This document shows, one piece after another, positions 42,283 through 55,500 of a stretch of DNA of 64,000 nt; positions within the stretch are counted from its first letter, which is position 1; each line of letters starts with the position of its first letter. Made by a program: the position numbers and the translations under genes. Source of the DNA: Tribonema minus. Lineage: Eukaryota; Sar; Xanthophyceae; Tribonematales; Tribonemataceae. Where the stretch lies: NCBI GenBank assembly GCA_017506865.1, contig JAFCMP010000063.1, positions 2,501 to 66,500 on the forward strand. Direction: 5' to 3'. Under the pieces are notes generated by a model. It worked only from the letters and a program-made list of their open reading frames with translations, had not been told where the DNA came from and did not search any database.

Positions 42283-43745
42283 ATGAACGAGTACCACGAG
42301 GCAGCTGACCAGCATGGTTTTTTGAACATACTTGAGGTGTGCGCCAGAGTCTGCCGCAAGAGGCCTGGGCCCTCAATAAGCAAGTGCGGGACTGCGCGAA
42401 AGTATCTTGCTCCTGCAGGGCATGGATAGATGCAGTTTACACACCTGCGGCGGCCCAGCAAGCCTTTGCGCAAGCAAGACAGATCAAATGCTACATGCTG
42501 AGCGGCGACTTCGGCCCAGACCCCATTTCGCTGCCTCCCCAGTTGCAGCACTTGCACTTCAGCACGAGTTTTAGGGGGCGATTAGGCGCAGTGCCGCGAG
42601 GGCTGATCAGTCTACGCATGTTGTCTGGGGCACACTCACAGCTTGGAGACATCATGCCGTGCATGCCCGGAACCCTCAAGCGTGTAACCATCGAAGGCGA
42701 TGGATTGTTCACCGAGTGGGATGTGTTGGGGCTGTGGGATGAGGATGACGACGACGATGAGGACGATGACGACGACGAATCTGACGAGGAGGAGGACTAC
42801 GGCTACGACAGTGCAAGCGAAAATGAGCAGGATAACGGAGAGGAGCTGGCGGATTCCGAAGCAGAACAACCGCCATGGCCAGCGTCGCCGATAGCAGAGG
42901 CAGAGGAGGGAGACGCGCCGGAGGAAGGTGTGCAAGCTGCTGCGGGGCCACCAGCGCAAGCTGCTGCGGCGCTGCTGCCACAGGAGGTGGTCATTGGTGA
43001 CACAGTCAGGTCAGCTCCTCATCAAGTGCTTGGAGTTGCACAGCTGTGGCCGCAGGGCGTCACAGAGCTTGCGGTCTGCAACAACTTTGACCCGCGGCCT
43101 TGGCCACCTCGCCTGCAGTCCTTGGAGATCTGGTTTGTGATGCCTGCACGTTATTACCAGGGCTTGCAGACGCCAAATCCCTCCGCGCCTGCGTGGTTTC
43201 CCACCCTTCTTCTGCCCAGCAGCCTTCACTCCCTCCTTGTGCACATCAGCCAGCTCATACACTATGACGAGCACTGCCGGTTGCCTGCATTTCCGGACAC
43301 CCTGCACGAGCTTCATCTGGAGTTGGAGTGCTTGGCTCCTGGGGTCGGCGATGACGACTACTCACTACAGATCATGCAAGGTGTTCTCCCTCAGCAGCTG
43401 CCGAATGAGCTGCGTCTCTTGCGGTTGTATGCACACATCTGGCCTGCCGCTGGCCTGCGTGTGCTGCCAGAGAATCTGCACACGGTCATAATTGAGTGCT
43501 GTAGCTATAGAGAGTTGCGGCACTATGCCGGCAGCATCTCGCGTAGCCACTTTGGGGAGGACGCGGAGCGACTCGGAGGATTGGGAGTGCTAGCGCAGCA
43601 GCTCCCAGCGCTCACTTTCCGGATGGACCCAGACCTGTTTGTCAAGTACTTCGGTAAGACGCTGCCGCGGCATGAGAGCTTTGACATGGTGGTGCAAGGC
43701 CCGATCTGCACCATTGCTGACCGCCTATCTACTTGCGATAGGTAG
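42283..43745 (+). CDS. Hypothetical acidic leucine-rich protein, paralog B (5' end uncertain)
   Basis: The main frame runs from about 42339 to the stop at 43743-43745 (468 codons) and is blocked upstream by TGA near 42333. An ATG at 42283 opens another frame (MNEYHEAADQHGFLNILEV) whose sequence is homologous to the in-frame upstream part of paralog A. A net deletion of about 7 bases relative to A near 42350 therefore separates it from the body. The body repeats the leucine-rich units seen in A (VPRGLISLRM, LPSSLHSLLVHIS, LPNELRLLRL, LPENLHTVIIE). It has a longer Asp/Glu-rich segment (about 42745-42925) and an extra alanine-rich insert. Function unknown. Either it has an unseen 5' exon spliced after GCGCCAG, or its start is broken. 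Confidence 0.6.
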
Positions 43746-44260
43746 CTGGGATGCACAAGCTGCGTTGATGCAATGCAAGCAAGGGGTTGCCTTACCTGCT
43801 GTACTATGCATGCTTCTACAGACGTGCGTCACACAGTGTAGCAGCCCTTGGGCCAGAGTAGCTTTGGTTTGCAAGACTGTGCGTGTTGACCTCAGAGCAA
43901 ACAGGCCTTCCAAAGTCAGGGCCCTGTACATACCTTCTTGCACAAGAGGGGCGTAGCATCTATCGCAGCACATGTGTCGCCATCTGTGGAGGCTGCAGCA
44001 GCACACTGCAGTACTGCGAGCACTCAATGACATGCAGCTGCCGCACATACTGATGCTCCAACGCCTTACGCCTTTGCACTAGCATACAATTTGGCTGCAT
44101 GCTGCAGCCAAGCAGGCGAAAGTCCAGAGCATCATGCAACGGATTCATTCTTGATGTGAGGATCCACAAGCTGAGCACCACCCTACATGCACCGCCGTAC
44201 TCAGTCACTGATGCTCTCACTGTAATCATGCTACCATACACATGATGTACAATTTTTCTG
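43746..44260 (+). pseudogene. Degenerate 3'-flanking segment shared with paralog A
   Basis: Aligns with 30803-31330. A short frame near 43834-43956 (WARVALVCKTVRVDLR) is open here but not in the A copy, so it is either a decayed coding segment or chance. The homology fades after about 44260. Confidence 0.5.
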
Positions 44261-45307
44261 AGTTGCATTACGATGATCTCATGTATTTGCTTGCGTGTTC
44301 GCGCTGCAATGCTTGCAATCAAAGTGCCTGCGATTCAGTGGCCTCGCACCAATTAAATGCGGGGCGCATCCATGCATGTTCATGTGATGTTTGTGCGTGC
44401 GTGTTGCAAGGAGTTTGCAATGTGTCATTTCGCACAGCGCCCTGGGGCAGGCATACTCATCGCTTGCGCCGCGCAAGCAGCGGTCCACCGCATATCATCA
44501 TACTGGCAGGGTTGTTGACGTAATGACGTCACGGTAAGTAAGCAAGCAAGTTACGGCAAATTCCTGACATACATATAGCAAATGATGTCAGACTTCAACT
44601 TGAGCTTTGAAGTGCTTGAAACACCAGCGTTCTTGACCTCAATTAGCGCTCTATAGTATACTGGTAAAGGTGGTCGGGCATAAACATGAGATGCAGGAAA
44701 TGCGACACTGCGTGTACAATCCATTCATGTGCAAGCGCTCATGTAGCGGTTGTGGATAACTGTGCATGGACACGGTCTTGCTGCGCTTTGCTATGCTGGC
44801 GCTGACAGATGCGCACGGCCACTAAGGTTTAGTTTTGGTAGATTCAGGGCAAGGTCAATGACCGCAACCATCAGGCAAACGCTTCACGTCCTAGTGAGAC
44901 TGGCATGCTCAGATGTAGCTTTGAACGATACTACAAGAAGTAGACTATAGTCATTAGCACTGAGCACTCTGCATTGCTGAAAACACACAGGCAGGTAGGT
45001 GGGTTATGAGGCACTTGCAGAGCTGCCAAAGCAGAGTGCATGTTAGGGCTTAGGTGCGCGCGCAAGCATGCATTGAAGTAAAACCACCAAGTTGCCTTGA
45101 TCAAGCTTTAGTGTGCGTTCACTGCACTTAAATTTCCCTAACATGCAAATCAAGAGGCTGACCAGCCTGAGCAAGTATGAATGTTACCGGCAGCAATAGG
45201 CAGTGCTTTGCGTACAGAACAGGCTGACACGTGCGTGCTGAATCTATACATGGTTTACTGGACTAGATCTGCCAGGTGCCAGGTGCATGTCATTGCACCA
45301 GACGCTA

Positions 45308-45361
45308 TAGGGTTGGGGTTGGGTGAACCTAACCCTAACCCTAACCCTAACCTTAAACCCA
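45308..45361. repeat. Interstitial telomere-like run
   Basis: GGGTTGGGGTTGGGTG is followed by about four CCCTAA units, so the two strands' versions of the motif face each other in a short inverted arrangement. Confidence 0.75.
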
Positions 45362-46342
45362 ATCAGATAACGATACCCGCATAGTGTTGCGCCTTGCACT
45401 ATGCGCACACGCGCATGCTGTCATTGATAACCATGAACAGAACTCAGAGACAAGTGCAGTCGCCGCTCAAGCATTGGAGATAGCACTGCAAACAGACAGA
45501 CACGATGAACACACACTGTCGAACACGAGCACGGGATGTAAATTGACGCCCTTGCGACCTGAAGTGCACACTGGCGCGTCTACATGCAAAATGCATACAG
45601 CGATACCAGCAGCTGATGATCAGCAAGCTCACTGAGATGGAACATGACTGTCACAGGGAGTAATCCGGAAATCGGAGTGAGTTCTGCTCACTAGCTGAGC
45701 TGCTCAACCGTTACATATACGACATATACCGCAACCATTTGGTTCGGCTAAAGCATATTGGTTTCGAAGTGGTACCGCCAGGCCTATGCCAGAACCGGGC
45801 ACCGACTGGGCTGCCTGAGGCTACAGCTGCTGAGTAGTGCGATGCGCGATTGGCGCTAACTGTCGCTATAAGGATAACAACTAAGTTTTTATCTAGCTAC
45901 TGAATAACATTTTGGCATGCAAATGCGCCTGCAAGGCTGCAATGCATGCACCAACACCTGCTGCTTCGCAAATCCCTTGCAAACGAGGATGTGCTGCAGG
46001 CCAGGTGTTGCGTTTGTGTGTTGAACCGGGCGCTGCTGCCAAAGCTGCTGCAGCAGAAGCACGCTACTCCCATACTGTGGTATGCCCAAGCAACTGTGTG
46101 TGCGCGTGCGTGTGTGTCAGAAACCATTGCTCGTGGTCTCCTCATGCCCAACTTGTCTTCACTTGAAGTTGAATCGCCCCGCATAGCAGCACAGCCATCC
46201 TTCGCTGCACCTGATTTGCGGCTTAGAAAGCTATCCCCTGACAGGCCACCAGCCACGTGCTGCACTGATTGCGCACCACTGCACGTGTAGCAAGATCACA
46301 TGCAGCAAGATTTGGGTCGCCTCATACCCCCGTACCCACACG

Positions 46343-46361
46343 CCCCCCCCCCCCCCCCCCC
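46343..46361. repeat. Poly-C run of about 19
   Basis: A homopolymer run followed by ACCCCCTCCC, about 160 bases beyond the GH26 stop codon. Confidence 0.8.
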
Positions 46362-46517
46362 ACCCCCTCCCTGCACACACACCATTTTGTGGTGAGGTCA
46401 TTCATGGTGCTGACTTGTGCTGCCACATGCTGTGCAGCCTTGTGCCTAAGCAGGCTCCACTGTTAGCCACTCGCACTCGCATTGCCTGTACGCTATGAAC
46501 TGTAAAAGTGCGCAAGT

Positions 46518-49500
46518 TCAACTGTACTCCAGGACGCTCTCGGAGAAGGCTTTGATCTCCTTAGGCTTGCTGAGACCCCAGTCGCCACTCACTGGCGCCT
46601 TGTTGTGAAAAAACCAGTCCCTGCGCAGCACCAGACGAGCGTGGGTTTATCAATGGGAAGGAAACACCTTTGGTCAGTTATTGGTGCAAAGTAGAGGTCT
46701 GTGTACCGGCAAGTGTAACTGCCGTAACCGTCAAGCGCACAAATGGCAATGAGCATGTAACTGGCATGTGCTTCAACAGTTGTATCACGTACTTGAAGTA
46801 CCAACATGTGCCACTTAAGCACACCTGCTTGTTCGAGCAGTATGTTCAAGTGAACACATCTGGATACCTTTTCTGCTGCGCTGCAGTGTTTGGCCAATGT
46901 TCTGCCCAATGACTGTTCAGTGCATCGTTCTGGGACGCACAATATTTGAAAACCGCATGTAATGATGTCTGGCCACATAACAATACTCAAGTATGAGTAT
47001 GCGTACTTGTGGCCTCTCCCTGTCCTCCTTACGAGCCAGACAAATACAGTTCATGAAGTGTTACCTTTTCGATCAATTGAACTTCTTGTTCTGGCGGATG
47101 AAGAGGGCACTTTGCCCATGCAACATCGGCTGCACAAGCCATCAAACGAGCTGGTAAAATCACGTCACGCATGCAACATGCAAGTGGACCACACAAACAA
47201 AGCTGGCGTAGGTGGAGGTCATGGAGTGAACAAGTGAAACAAGCTCCCACAGCTTACTTTTATAACATCGGATCAAGCCCAAAGCCATGGACTTCGCCAT
47301 TCCATAGCTTGACATCGTGTATGCATTGAGTAGTGTACAGTAGCATGAGCGCAGGCGGGGCAAGTTCAACTGGCGCCGCAAGTGTTAGACACAGGAAGAC
47401 TCACACTTGGGCCACGCGCGTGAACTTGAAGTAGAGGTCGTTGAATGCGTCTGTGATCCACTGCGCCCTGTCGTAGTCTTTCCAGGCAGAACTGCCAGTT
47501 TCCCCCAGCCCCAGAGGCTGTGAAGACAGCGCAGCGCGGATGCAACAGTGTGCACATTTGAGCTAGCAGCAGCCAAAGAACAGGGTAGATTGTGGCCATG
47601 CTCATGCACATGAATTGCTGTTTCAGTGCTCCACTTGCAGTGTGGATTGTGACAGCGCTCATCATAAAAGCTGTTGCAAGAGTGCGCCCAAGGCGTGGTC
47701 AACACAACGCATCTCAAAACACACACAACGCAATGCCCAGCAGGTACTTGTTCAAGTTATCCTAACGCTATGTTTTGGCCCAGTTTTGAGCGCCGGCTCA
47801 GCCTGCTTGCAATCAATACAACGGTAGTGTACTACTACAATGGTCATGCACATGCGGTCATATCAAAGAGCTTGACCGATCAATACGCACACGTGTTTGC
47901 TTTGACAAGCCAGAACCTGACACTGCTGATTGCAGCGACAATAGCTTACCTTGTTGTCGGGCAATGTCAGCATCTGATTGTAGCCATTGGTGAACATTTC
48001 CGTGAAGGTGACCCAGTAGTCGCGCCCGCTCACGCCAGCCCTGTTGTAGCCACTGAAGGGCGCACACATGACCAAGGGATCACACAAGCAAACAGTTAGG
48101 AAACTGTCAGGCAACTTCAACTTAGGCACGCTCCACCATGAAAGCGCACACAGCAAAACACAGGCGCAGTGGCAAAGCTTGCTGTTGCGCGCATACCAAA
48201 CACTGCTGCCACCACCAATACGTTCATTGTGCTTCAAAGTAAGATGTACTCCAGGTATGCTGGGTTAGGGTTAGTTGTTGGAGTATTTACGGTACATATA
48301 TCAGGGGACGTCATGCTCAGAAGCCACTGCAGGGCCAAACTTCAACAAGCGTGAACGGCCATGAACACACAAATTTGCTACATAGGAAGTGAACACTGAT
48401 GAGGGGACAAGGTTTCACATGCTGACTGTAGTCAGTTGCGATGCCACCGCCCCTGGGTTCAAAGGCGCTGATCCTAGGTACCAAGGACTGCTTCAGTAAC
48501 TGTGCTTACATTATGTACATATAACTTGCAGCACAGAGCGTACTGCAAAGCGCTCCTATGCAGTGCCACTAGTCAAATTTTCTTTCATTGCAGTAACCAT
48601 TGTTGCAGCAATGGTCATGGAATGAATGACGAGGGACAGAGTGAAGGCGTAACAGTAATAACAGTCAGATGACCTGACCCTCACTGTGACGCTGGCCCTA
48701 ACCCTGCTGCTGCGGCTGCTGTTAACGCTGACCTGCAGCCTCTGGCGCGGAGCCAGCTTCACCTGCAGATAGCAATGGCTATGGACAATGCGCAATGACG
48801 ACGGTTCTTGTTCTAGCCCATACCCCTGCAGCCCTGAACTGCCCCAAACCCTATTGCAACTAGCCGCTACTGTAGCCCTGAACCCCCTGAACCCTTACTG
48901 CAACTCTATTCTTAGCCCTGATGCTCACCTGCAGACCACCATGTCATTTCAACCCTAATGCCAGTGCAACAACAACACATCAATGCCAACGTGTTCACAC
49001 TCAAGTCTTTGGCGCATTGTGCCTGATGTTCCCTATTGTGGTACAAGTGCTCACCTGCAGACGACCATGTCAACATACTCTGGGCCAGGGTACCACTCTG
49101 AGAATGCATGAAAGCCTTCGTCAGGGTTGGTGTTGCAGTTGTAAGCCAGCTGCAGTGGCACAGACAACAGAACGGCACGAGGCAGGAGGTCAGGCGGCAT
49201 GTATTGAAAAGCTATGAACCCGTGTAAATCCTGCTGCAAGAGATTGCAACGTCCGTAATCGTTGCTGTTGTCATATTCGGTGTTGCAGTTGTACGCTAGC
49301 TGCAGTGGCACATACGACACCATGGCAACAATACGCATGAGGTCAGGTGGCATGCGTAGGGAAGCTGTAAGCCAGGGTAATTGTTGTTGCAAGAGATCAC
49401 GATATATCCACCGTCCGTTGCTGGTGTCATCGGAAATGCTCAACATATTGGGGAGGGGGAAGGGGGGTGAGGGGGGGTGCTGAGTGTGTGCGTGCTTGAG

Positions 49501-52500
49501 AGACTCGAGCACACGGCACAGGGAGTGTTGTACAGCATGCTGTGTGCGGTAGGCCTGCCAGCAATGCACGAATCGCCTTTGAGAGCTGTGCTGCTGTGCA
49601 TCAGCGTCTTTCATGCGCGCACAGAGCCCAACGAGGCTAAATACAGCTTGGTGGGCTTTTCAGGCTGTGGCTAATAGCGTGACGACGCATCGACAACTTT
49701 GATGATTCTGACACTGTTTTCGTTGCTGCATTGCCACACACATATGCCACAGAAATGGGCACTGTGGAGACACTACTTCGCATTGCAGTATTTCCACTCC
49801 TGCACAACAGAGATTTTAAAATGCGGAGTGACTGTAGAAACAGGTCAAACTGCGCCATTGCATGTTGAGGTAGACGGAGGCTTAGCCAGTTGCTGCTTTC
49901 TTCCTTAGTTGCAAATAATGAGCGCTTGGTGAAAGGATTAGATTTTTTGTGATGTGGAATGATATCTGCCACTCAGTTAATGCTTCAACTGTTGATTAAT
50001 AAAAAGCGGCATAGCGGTGGCCCCAACCCCAACCCCAGCCCTGAGATGTTTTGACGTAGTAAGTTACACATGCAGCAGTTCAAACAGGATGCTGCATGGA
50101 AGGCATGCATGTATGCAGCGCCACATATGCACAGCCAGTCTGCTTTGCAATATGGCGCAGCATCAGAACGAGTAGGTGCACAGTCCCTACCCCCTGCCCC
50201 GGCCCTACCACCGTTGATCGCATGGCCAACAAGAAGGCCTTGAAGGCATGTATGTATTCAGCACGAGACTTTTGACCTATCCAAAGGAGGCATGGGCCTG
50301 AAAACTGGCATGAACACTACTTTGAATTATGTTTTCTGGCCTGCTTGATGGCAAACAGAGTGCGTCACTGCAGCACGTCAGCACTACATGAGCATTCGAA
50401 AAAAGCAACGTCAAAAGCAATACATGTATCCAACGTGAGCATACGAGAAGTGTGTGCTTCCACATACATGGCAGTACATTCTCAGTACATACTCAGTTCA
50501 GAGTCGAGCACCCACCTGGAATTTGGCAGCAACGCCGCGCTTCCGCATCATCTTGTGCACCTTCCTGAATGCATCTATGTAAAGGCCCTTCTGGTTGTCA
50601 TTCCCCTTGCGGAACACACCCCACGAGTACCAGTTCTGCACCCAGAAGAGAAACAAGTAGTGCGTGCACACACGCTGGTTTAGGATACCACGAGAGCGGC
50701 ATTTTTGCAAAGTAGGGCGGGTACGTGATTTCAAGCACAAGATGGAATTTGCATCACTGGCTAGGCAGGGAGGGAGTACAATACTTGGGCGCAAAGGTTT
50801 GCACGCCAAAGAGCGCTGCAAACAACGTGTACGCAAGAAATAAAGCAAGTTAGGATGAAAAATTCAAGTTGCAGTTTGTGCAACTGGATTGGTTTCAAGG
50901 GGAAGGGTAGGCCTGTCGCCGAGCGTTGCTGTAGGGGGTGGGGCCGTTTGCTGAGCGCTGTTTGCTTCTTTGGGGGACGTGTTGCTGAAACGGGGCATCA
51001 AACGTCTAACGTCTACCCCTCATCACACCAGAGCTCTGGTCACATGTACAGACATGCCTAATCCTACCTACCCTTGCCCTCACCGGCCCTTGCCAGATAT
51101 CTTGTGCAGGTGGTCGTTTGTATATATGCATCGAGGTGCGTTCAGCGTACTTGTCATGTCTGGGCGCAAACGCCAGATGATATTGATGAGCAAAGCGGGT
51201 TCGTTTCCATCTAGGGTTACGGTTTGGCTTACCCAGTGCACTTCATAATAGAGGCCTACTCTGTGTGTCAAAGTGAGTTTGCATGCATCGATACCAGAGT
51301 GTGCACATCAGCATGTTGCCTTCATCAGCACATTGGCTTCATCAGCATATTGATTTCACCAGCAGGTTGATCTCATCAGCATATTGACTTGATCAGCATG
51401 TTGACTTGATCAGCATTTTGACTTAATCAGCATATTGACTCGATCATCATATTGACTTGATCAGCATTTTGACCTGATCAGCATATTGACTTGATCAGCA
51501 GATTGACTTGATCAGCATGTTGACTTCATCAGCGTATTGACTTCATCAGCATATTGACTTCATCAGTATATTGACGTCATACTCACCCCGTTCATCTCGT
51601 GCAGGGGCCTGATCCATATGTTAGGGGAGTTACCACGCTGTATTATCTGGTCTGCAAAGCGGTTGATCCTGTCGTCATACGCGGTCGTGTAGGCAATGTC
51701 GCTCAAGTTGGCCGCGGTGTCATCCAGGGCAGGCGTGCCAGTGAAGAACTCCATCACCATCACGTACTGCAGAGGCACGCAGCAAACGCTGTAAAGTCTG
51801 GCAACGCCACACGCACTTCCTTTGGAGTGCCATGATTTGTGTGGGGTCGCACAGGCGGTGACGGCATGTGCGGTGACATGGACACGGAAGGGGCTGCTTT
51901 CGAGACAGAGCAACGGACCTCAATGCAACTGCAAAGCTAAATATACATGAAGTGGACTCAAAAGTGCTGCGCACTAGCACCAGCACGTCCTCTCAACGCA
52001 GCTTGAGCACTGTGGGGGGCATTGCAAAGCATTCAACTACAGTAGAGGGTGGTAACAGACCTTCATGAGTAACAGACCTTCATGAGGGTGCAAGCCCTAC
52101 TTAGCACGCCCACTGCAGCATCCGTCCTGCCTCTGCATGTCTCAAAGATGACGATCACTGCATCTGTAAATGTAGAGGGTGAGGGTTAGGGTAATGGTCT
52201 AAGCTAACCCTAACCCCTACCGTAATCCTTGACAATCAGTGCCTTCGTGAATGTAGAGGCTAGATGATGACGCACTTGTGCACTTGTGCCATGCCTCAGT
52301 GAACTCAAGCGTAGCAGCATTGCCTATGCGCGCCAGCATACATATGCTTACCTACTCCTTACGTGTGTTTGCGTGCGCAGTCCATACCAACAACCACTGC
52401 ATGGTGCTTCTTCAACAGCATTCGGCAGTGCTCAAACGTGAAGGACGGGCATGTGCATGGACACATAGCTGAGATCGCAAATGCCTGAAACCAGTAGGCA

Positions 52501-55500
52501 CAGCCAGTCTGATGAAAATCAGTGCTCTGTCGTGAAGGACACGAAAAGCTCAGACTTGAAGCATGCCTGCTGCATCGAACTCCTGCTGCACATCATCATA
52601 AAAATGCATCACAGTACCAACAGGAGAGGAAGCTCTTGGTAAGCATGTATTTGACGCACCTGTTTGCCCTCCTTGAGCGCCGGCAGCACATCCAAGTTCC
52701 ACTTGATCTTCTTGTTGATGTCAAAGAAGTCCATCCACACGTCAAAGCTTGTCCTGCAGCGCCGCCAATGCGAGCGGGCAAGCGGCATGAGGCCAGGCAA
52801 CTCTAGACTAGACAACAGGTCCTTTTGGAACCTGAAGACATGCTCAATGCATACATAGCGGTGCCAGGATGCAGCAATTGTGACAAGTTCACTGGCCTCT
52901 CAAGCGACCAGGGCACGGGGGGGGGTTGCCTAATCTTAACCCTCACTGATGACGCACAGATGTATTGTCACGTTGTAGCCTTGTTGTTTCCTCGTGTTGC
53001 CGCACCTCGGCCCCATTCGCAGAGAACCCAACGTCTGCGCAAGCCACGTTGACCAAACAACAGGCCAACAAAACAAGCTGCAAGTGCACTGCACCCAACA
53101 TGTCATTGCTGCATGTCCTTTCTGCCCCCACCTTTGAAGCCTATGCATGCCTACCCCTATCCCTAACCCCTAGCCCTGACCCCAAGCTGAGTTTTTTGAC
53201 AGCGCTTCAGAGGAGTGTTGCGCTTGCTCTGCAAAACCTGGTCTGCCGCCTTATCACGCCACATTGAAGATGATAGTCCCAAATATACGTGTTTTTGATA
53301 GGTGCTGCAAATGTCCTCAAACTTAGGGTTAGGGTTAGGTGCTTCCCTGCAGTCAGCAAGAGCAGCGATCATGGATATATGTGATGCTTCGACACATCTC
53401 AACACAGAGCGGTGCGCATGAAAGCGCTACTTTAGACCTGAATTTTCTCTCATACGCTGAAGTCCTACCACAGCATCACAACACAAACCAATTGGGCAGT
53501 TGAACAACGCGTCGGTCCCTGGTGTCTTGCACTTTTGCCACGCGCAGCAGCTTGCAGAAACCTGCCTGAATCTTCACGTGTTTTCAATGGTAACAAGGCT
53601 TTGCCGCCTTTGAATAGAACAGGCTAGCTGGACAGCTCACTAGTCCAGAGTTATCCTCATGCATACATACCTACATACCTGTAGTCTTCTTCCAGTGCGA
53701 CGATGCCCAATGGCGATGCGCCACCAACATTCAGTGCCAGCCCCCCTGGCCTGTTGGCATCAAACTGAGGGATTCGCGTCGTCGGTTGACGCGTCGGTCT
53801 CCTGGTGGGCTTCTTTGTGGGCTTCCTGTTCACACATGAACAGGTGTTTGCATGAAGACACACAGTACAAAGTCAATGTGTTGTTGGTACAGGACATACA
53901 AACGCTGCAGCAGTGTAGTGGCGGGCTCATGGAAGTGTTGCGCGTAATGACATCTAGCATCACTGATAGAGGTACCTGCTGTGGCTGTTGCCGTCCCTGT
54001 CCTGGCTGGCCTCTCTATCTCGAGAAATGGGCCAAGGTGTATGCTTTTGGTTTTATTCTTTCTAAAAAACGAGTGATACGCACGTGCGGTATGCTTCACC
54101 AACCCTGACCTTACCTGATTACCCCCAACCCTAGCTGACTAACCCTAACCTCAACTGACTGACTGACTGACTGACTGACTTTGGGTTTTGACCCTACCTG
54201 ACTGACTTTAACTCTGGCTAACTTTAACCCCAGCTGACTGCCTTGAACCCTAGCTGACTAACCCCTAACCCTGGCTGACCACCCCTAACCCTAACCCTTG
54301 GAACACCACGCCTTCCATTGCACAATATACTGGCAGCAGTAAACCAGTGTATATGGTACTCTGCTAGAGTACATGTAACAGCGGTTGCAAGTCTGGATGG
54401 CCGCACACGCGCCCGTCGCAATTGCCATGTCACCCCTAGACTGCCACTACTGCACGTGGGCTCAGGATATGTGCACTGTTGCTGCGTGATCTCCTTCAAC
54501 TTGAAGTATATATGTAACGCAGCTGAGAGCTTACATGTCCCCTAATCATTAGTCATTGCACATGTATGACAAAGAGAGAAAAGAAAGGTGGTGTCCTTCA
54601 AAGCGCGCACACAGGCATGTACGCATCCCAATAGCTGACTATAACTCTGGCAGTTTTGGGGTGCTAACGGCAGTGGGCCAGAACCATCTACACACAAAAG
54701 GCATTACGATGCTTGCCTTGTAGGACGTGGCGACGGTCTTCTGCTAGGTGTTTTAGTAGGCTTCTTAGTGGGCCTTTTGGTCGGCTTTTTGGTCGGCTTT
54801 TTGGTGGGCTTCGCAGTGGGCCTCTTGGTCGGCTTCTTGGAGGGCTTCTTTGTCGGCTTCTTGGAAGGCTTTTTGGTTGGTTTTGCCGTGGGCTTCCTCG
54901 TGGGCTTCCTGCAGCATTTGGCCAACAAGTACATGGCATGTATGCTCAGTGTTCTATACTTCTATGTACACATAGCGCGTGTGAAATATAGCATTTGAGT
55001 AACAGGTACATGGCAAATCTTAGGGTTAGTATGCATGCTCCATGTACACATAGCGCATGTGAAGTATAGCATTTGGCCAACAGGTACATGGCATGTATGC
55101 TCAGTATGCTCCATGTACACATAGCGCATGTGAAGTAATAGCATTTGGGCAACAAGTACATGTCACATCATAGGGTTAGTATGCTCCATGTACACTTTCC
55201 ACATGTGAAGTATACGACGGCCTTATCTGGTAAAGCGTGACCTCAAGTACAGCAAGATCGTATCGCAATAGCAGCAAGACAGCTGCATGCCTGAACAATA
55301 AAACCCTCAATTATATTGGGGTACTGTATCAATGTAGTTGAGGTTGCATTCTGGAGTTAGCCTGTGTACACCGTGCAATGAGTTCGCCAGTGTGTGTTCG
55401 AGCCTGCGCATCAGTGTCTTGTTGCGGCCTCAAGATGCTGTGGAACAATGATTGAACCTGCACATCTTCGTTGCGGCGTCAAGACATTGGGTGAATTGCT

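Larger units (their letters stand above)
44261..46517. other. Intergenic stretch
   Basis: No supported gene. It holds a telomere-like run (45308-45361) and a poly-C tract (46343-46361). It is the convergent spacer between paralog B and the 3' end of the GH26 gene. Confidence 0.55.

Noticed and set aside
51306..51580. CRISPR-like array
   Set aside because: The units are contiguous 17-mers without spacers, inside an intron of a spliced eukaryotic gene.
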